The position numbers were made by a program, and so were the translations under genes. From contig DQHT01000130.1 of assembly GCA_003531115.1 (NCBI GenBank), positions 1 through 11,827 of the forward strand: 11,827 nucleotides of DNA, read 5' to 3'. Source of the DNA: Bacteroidota bacterium. Its GTDB lineage: Bacteria > Bacteroidota > Bacteroidia > UBA8524. How positions within the stretch are numbered: the first letter of the stretch is position 1; each line of letters opens with the position of its first letter. This document shows, piece by piece, positions 9,083 to 11,827 of the stretch. The notes below the pieces were generated by a model, which worked only from the letters and a program-made list of their open reading frames with translations, was not told the DNA's origin and made no database searches.

Positions 9083-10277
9083 TGGTCAATTCTACAATTT
9101 TCTCCACGATATCTCCGGCAACATCTGCTTTATCCTTCAAGGGAAACGCTGTTGTCTTATTTTTCTTGTCGACGATGGTAATTTTATTCTGGTCGCTGCT
9201 GAATCCCGCCCCTTCATCCTTCATGCTATTGAGGACAATAAAATCGAGGTTTTTGCTTTTCAGCTTTTCTTTCGCATTTTTTAACTCATTTTCTGTCTCC
9301 AGGGCAAAACCCACCAAAATCTGGTCTTTCGGTTTGGTGCTGCCCAATTGTTTCAGAATATCCGTTGTCTTTGTCAAACGTAACAAAAACAAAACATCTT
9401 TTTTCTTAATTTTCTGTTGGGCAATATTTTCCGGACGATAGTCGGCCACCGCAGCGGCCATGACCACAATTTGTTGCGAGGGCGCATGTTCCATACATAC
9501 CTCATACATTTCTTCGGCCGAAACGATATTCACACGTTTGATAGCGGGATTCCGGGTAGCTAAATGAGTAGGACCGGAGATCAGTGTTACTTCAGCACCT
9601 TCTTTGGCCAGTGCTTCTGCGATGGCAAAGCCCATTTTTCCACTGGAATAATTGCCGATAAAACGAACGGGATCCAAATTTTCATGGGTCGGACCGGCAG
9701 TTACCATGGCCTTTTTTCCGAACAGCCTGAGCGACTTTCCAAAATGTTCGAGTAGGGATGCAAAAATTTCCTCCGGCTCCATCATACGGCCCTTGCCCTC
9801 CAATCCGCTGGCCAGATCGCCGGTACCAGGTTCGAGGATACGGTTTCCAAAAGACCCGAGTTTGGCTACAGCATCCCGGGTTGCAGGATGGAGCCACATG
9901 TCGAGGTCCATAGCCGGAGCAAACCATACCGGACAACGTGCGGAAAGGTAAGTGGTGCCCAGCAGGTTATCGCAGATGCCATTGGCCAGTTTCGCCATGG
10001 TATTGGCGGTTGCCGGAACGATGATAAACAGGTCGGCCCAGAGTCCCAGTTCAACATGGTTGTTCCAGGTACCGTCGTGGGGATTAAAAAAATCCGTTAA
10101 TACGGGGTTTTTAGAAAGGGTAGCCAGGGTCAAAGGGGTAATAAATGTTTGGGCAGAGGAGCTCATAACGACCTTAACCTCTGCACCCTCTTTGACCAAA
10201 AGCCGTATAAGAAGCGCCGTTTTGTAAGCAGCAATACTCCCGCTTACACCCAGCAATATCTTCTTATTTCTCAGCAT
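9075..10277 (-). CDS. coaBC: Bifunctional phosphopantothenoylcysteine decarboxylase / phosphopantothenate-cysteine ligase
   Basis: CoaBC makes 4'-phosphopantetheine for coenzyme A: the C-terminal CoaB part joins 4'-phosphopantothenate and cysteine using CTP, and the N-terminal FMN-dependent CoaC part decarboxylates the product. From the ATG at 10277 it has 400 residues. CoaC shows the FMN-binding GVSGSIAAYK (residues 10-19) and the active-site His74 (NHVELG). Two usual CoaC residues differ: PAMN reads PAMD (Asp124) and the ACG Cys reads ASG (Ser157). CoaB shows VTAGPTHE, FIGNYSSGKMG with Asn209, AAAVADYRP and Lys289 in KIKKK, all expected. A longer start at 10313 adds 12 atypical residues and overlaps rpoZ by 50 nt; the chosen start gives the standard MLRNKKILLGV and a 14-nt overlap. 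Confidence 0.96.
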   Translation of the reverse strand: MLRNKKILLGVSGSIAAYKTALLIRLLVKEGAEVKVVMSSSAQTFITPLTLATLSKNPVLTDFFNPHDGTWNNHVELGLWADLFIIVPATANTMAKLANGICDNLLGTTYLSARCPVWFAPAMDLDMWLHPATRDAVAKLGSFGNRILEPGTGDLASGLEGKGRMMEPEEIFASLLEHFGKSLRLFGKKAMVTAGPTHENLDPVRFIGNYSSGKMGFAIAEALAKEGAEVTLISGPTHLATRNPAIKRVNIVSAEEMYEVCMEHAPSQQIVVMAAAVADYRPENIAQQKIKKKDVLFLLRLTKTTDILKQLGSTKPKDQILVGFALETENELKNAKEKLKSKNLDFIVLNSMKDEGAGFSSDQNKITIVDKKNKTTAFPLKDKADVAGDIVEKIVELTNA

Positions 10278-10605
10278 TCTCCTTGGCTGGATTTCGGTAG
10301 TATACCTTGCCATCCATAAACTCCTGCGTAGCGATCAGGGTAGCTTTAGGCAGCTTCTCGTAGAAGGAAGCGATCTCGATCTGTTCCCTGTTTTCAAAAA
10401 CCTCTTCCAGGTTATCGTTATCGGTCGCAAATTCAGCCAGCTTGGAATGAAGCTCTTCTTTCATCTGAACGCTGATCTGGTTGGCACGTTTGGCGATGAT
10501 AGCCAGACTTTCGTACAGGTTATGGGTATCAACTTCCAATTTCGGGAGGTCTCTCGGAACCGTAGTATCCGGAATGTTTTGTGAACTAGTGATGATGTTT
10601 GCCAT
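10264..10605 (-). CDS. rpoZ: RNA polymerase omega subunit, Bacteroidota type
   Basis: This 113-residue protein matches the omega subunits annotated in Bacteroidota. Residues 29-45 (NLYESLAIIAKRANQIS) correspond to the conserved omega helix NxYExxxxxAKRAxQ, which in other bacteria helps fold and hold the beta' subunit of RNA polymerase. The rest is acidic and diverges from E. coli RpoZ; the N-terminal 28 residues are a less ordered extension. It lies 11 nt after bamD, and its last codons overlap the start of coaBC by 14 nt, so it belongs to the bamD operon. The same place next to coaBC is common in the phylum and recalls the rpoZ-coaBC (dfp) link in other bacteria. Confidence 0.88.
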   Translation of the reverse strand: MANIITSSQNIPDTTVPRDLPKLEVDTHNLYESLAIIAKRANQISVQMKEELHSKLAEFATDNDNLEEVFENREQIEIASFYEKLPKATLIATQEFMDGKVYYRNPAKENAEK

Positions 10606-10616
10606 GAGTATGCTGC

Positions 10617-11699
10617 TTATTTTAAAGCCTTTTGAGCCTTTTTTCTGAATTTTTTAACTTTATTGGAATAAGTATTCTCTTCTCCGAATTCAGCCAGAAA
10701 CGTATCAGCTTCCTTTATCGCTTTTTCAAAGTAGAGGGTGTTTTTTTTAGATTTACCGGCCTTATAATTGGCCTTAACCACCAAATACTGGAGTTGATTT
10801 TTGTTTTCGATATCCGGCTGGGTAGTCTGAATTTTAAACGCCTCAGCAGCGCGTACGTATGCTCCCTGTTCGTAATACTTAAATCCGGCCTCCAGGGCCA
10901 GACGGTTTAAGGCTTTGATGGATTTGTGATAATATTCCAGTACCTGAGGATAATAGGCATTGTCTTTTCCGTACCTGCGCTGGAATTCCTCTGTCATGGG
11001 TTTAACGTCTTTAAAACGCTGAACTTTTTTTGCATCCGAACTGTTTGTAGCCAGCAAATACTGGCACTTCACCATCGTCGCCTCCACCTCAGCCTTATTT
11101 TCCAACTCAGGGTAATCTTTGATGGTATTATTGAAGGCCAGGATAGCCGCCTGATAATCCTGCATCTTGAAATAAAGTCTGGCCGATTCCAATGATTTTT
11201 TTCTCAACCTGCCCCGCAATTCATCCAAAAATCCGTTGCACTCCTCAACATGGGTACTTGTCGGATAAACATTGATAAAGAGCTGAATATTATCCATGGC
11301 CATACGTGTTACCGTAGGATCCAGATAATAGGGATACGTTTCGAGGTAATCGCATAAAACATGCATGTACAGGGCTTCTTCCGCCCTGACGCTATTCGGG
11401 AACGACTCGTAAAAATTGTTAAAATGGTAACTGGCCATGACCAGTTCTTTATTTCCATACTTGCAATAAGCATAATAGAAATAGATCTCTTCAAAGCGTT
11501 TATCCCCTTTAAAAGCGATCAGCAACTCGTCAAAAAGCTGGCCTGCCTTGTAATAATCTTTCTTGTGATAGTAGTCGAGTGCCGCCGTATACTTCTTCTC
11601 CGTATCCTTGCTTTTCAGCAATTTCGAATAAGAACCGCAAGCACTAAGGCCCACAAGAAGCACAATGAGGATGGAATATAGCGAAAGTCTACCGCGCAT
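10617..11699 (-). CDS. bamD: Outer-membrane protein assembly factor BamD (lipoprotein)
   Basis: BamD is the essential lipoprotein of the BAM complex, which inserts beta-barrel proteins into the outer membrane; it faces the periplasm. The ATG at 11699 gives 360 residues with a lipoprotein signal peptide (MRGRLSLYSILIVLLVGLSAC): lipobox LSAC with the lipidated Cys at residue 21. The rest is built of TPR-like helical repeats, for example YTAALDYYHKKDYYKAGQLF and FKYYEQGAYVRAAEAFK, as expected for the family but longer than E. coli BamD (about 245 residues), as is usual in Bacteroidota. An in-frame ATG at 11738 would add 13 residues, but it lies upstream of the -7 promoter element at 11714-11707 and spoils the signal peptide, so I reject it. 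It is the first gene of the operon bamD-rpoZ-coaBC-porD-recN. Confidence 0.93.
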   Translation of the reverse strand: MRGRLSLYSILIVLLVGLSACGSYSKLLKSKDTEKKYTAALDYYHKKDYYKAGQLFDELLIAFKGDKRFEEIYFYYAYCKYGNKELVMASYHFNNFYESFPNSVRAEEALYMHVLCDYLETYPYYLDPTVTRMAMDNIQLFINVYPTSTHVEECNGFLDELRGRLRKKSLESARLYFKMQDYQAAILAFNNTIKDYPELENKAEVEATMVKCQYLLATNSSDAKKVQRFKDVKPMTEEFQRRYGKDNAYYPQVLEYYHKSIKALNRLALEAGFKYYEQGAYVRAAEAFKIQTTQPDIENKNQLQYLVVKANYKAGKSKKNTLYFEKAIKEADTFLAEFGEENTYSNKVKKFRKKAQKALK

Positions 11700-11706
11700 T
11701 AGCCTG

Positions 11707-11714
11707 CAAAAGTA
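11707..11714 (-). promoter_or_regulatory. bamD: -7 promoter element for the bamD operon
   Basis: TACTTTTG on the minus strand is an exact match to the Bacteroidota consensus TAnnTTTG and lies 7 nt before the bamD ATG. The region upstream is A-rich (AAAAGAAGAAAATAAATTG) with no clear TTTG at -33. The leader would be only a few nucleotides long, without room for a Shine-Dalgarno site. This element sets the start codon of bamD. Confidence 0.6.
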
Positions 11715-11775
11715 CAATTTATTTTCTTCTTTTATCATGAATTTTCGGTCCTGACTACGTTCTTGTGACGGCTGA

Positions 11776-11824
11776 GGGGGAAGGAAGTTACAGGGGGAAG
11801 GGGTTTGGGGTTCTGGGTTTCGGG
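11776..11824 (+). other. G-rich tract with G-quadruplex potential
   Basis: Six runs of three or more G lie on the plus strand: 11776-11780, 11793-11797, 11800-11803, 11807-11810, 11815-11817 and 11822-11824. The last five are separated by only 2, 3, 4 and 4 nt, which meets the usual G-quadruplex pattern. The last part also reads as irregular GGGTTT/GGGTTC repeats. It lies about 60-120 nt upstream of the bamD promoter, and the tract runs to the window edge, so its full length is unknown. On the bamD sense strand it is C-rich. Confidence 0.6.
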
Positions 11825-11827
11825 TTC

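Noticed and set aside
10278..10313. Upstream ATG extension of coaBC
   Set aside because: The extra 12 residues are translation of the rpoZ end in another frame; the family starts at MLxxKKILLGV.
11700..11738. Upstream ATG extension of bamD
   Set aside because: It starts above the promoter -7 element and would put a charged 13-residue stretch in front of the lipoprotein signal peptide.

Overview
The window comes from a chromosome of the phylum Bacteroidota. Three things point there: the gene string bamD - rpoZ (the short Bacteroidota omega type) - coaBC - porD/DUF4835 - recN; a DUF6913-dapA pair; and promoter elements of the TAnnTTTG type with little use of Shine-Dalgarno sites. I cannot place it below phylum level. 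Most genes are housekeeping. I do not see a defence island, CRISPR array, integrase, transposase, or rRNA or tRNA gene, and I do not claim a new system. The less ordinary material lies in the gaps between genes and in a few active-site changes.

Layout. (1) Positions 1-3710, plus strand: the 3' part of a CobB-type sirtuin, a DUF2236/MpaB-family haem oxygenase-like protein, and ligA (NAD+-dependent DNA ligase). The genes are 17 and 4 nt apart and probably form one transcript. (2) Positions 3711-5104: an accessory block with two minus-strand genes, a small secreted protein of unknown function and a DUF1801 protein. The three gaps of this block hold a purine-rich repeat plus a 13-bp inverted repeat, a hairpin-rich 146-bp spacer, and an ATAAATC-type repeat. 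(3) Positions 5105-6510, plus strand: a DUF6913 protein and dapA, joined by an ATGA overlap. (4) Positions 6514-11699, minus strand: bamD, rpoZ, coaBC, porD and recN in that transcription order, with gaps or overlaps of 8-14 nt. dapA and recN meet tail to tail with 3 nt between them. (5) Positions 11700-11827: the bamD promoter and a G-rich stretch with G-quadruplex potential.

How the genes fit together. The minus-strand operon mixes outer-membrane assembly (BamD), transcription (omega), coenzyme A synthesis (CoaBC), type IX secretion (PorD) and double-strand-break repair (RecN). This is a conserved Bacteroidota neighbourhood, not a single pathway. LigA and RecN serve DNA replication and repair; DapA serves lysine and diaminopimelate synthesis. 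Four genes (DUF1801, DUF6913, recN, bamD) have a TAnnTTTG-like -7 element only 4-7 nt before the start codon, so their mRNAs may be leaderless or nearly so. This also decides the start codons of recN and bamD, both of which have longer in-frame extensions that I reject.

No intergenic stretch exceeds about 150 nt.
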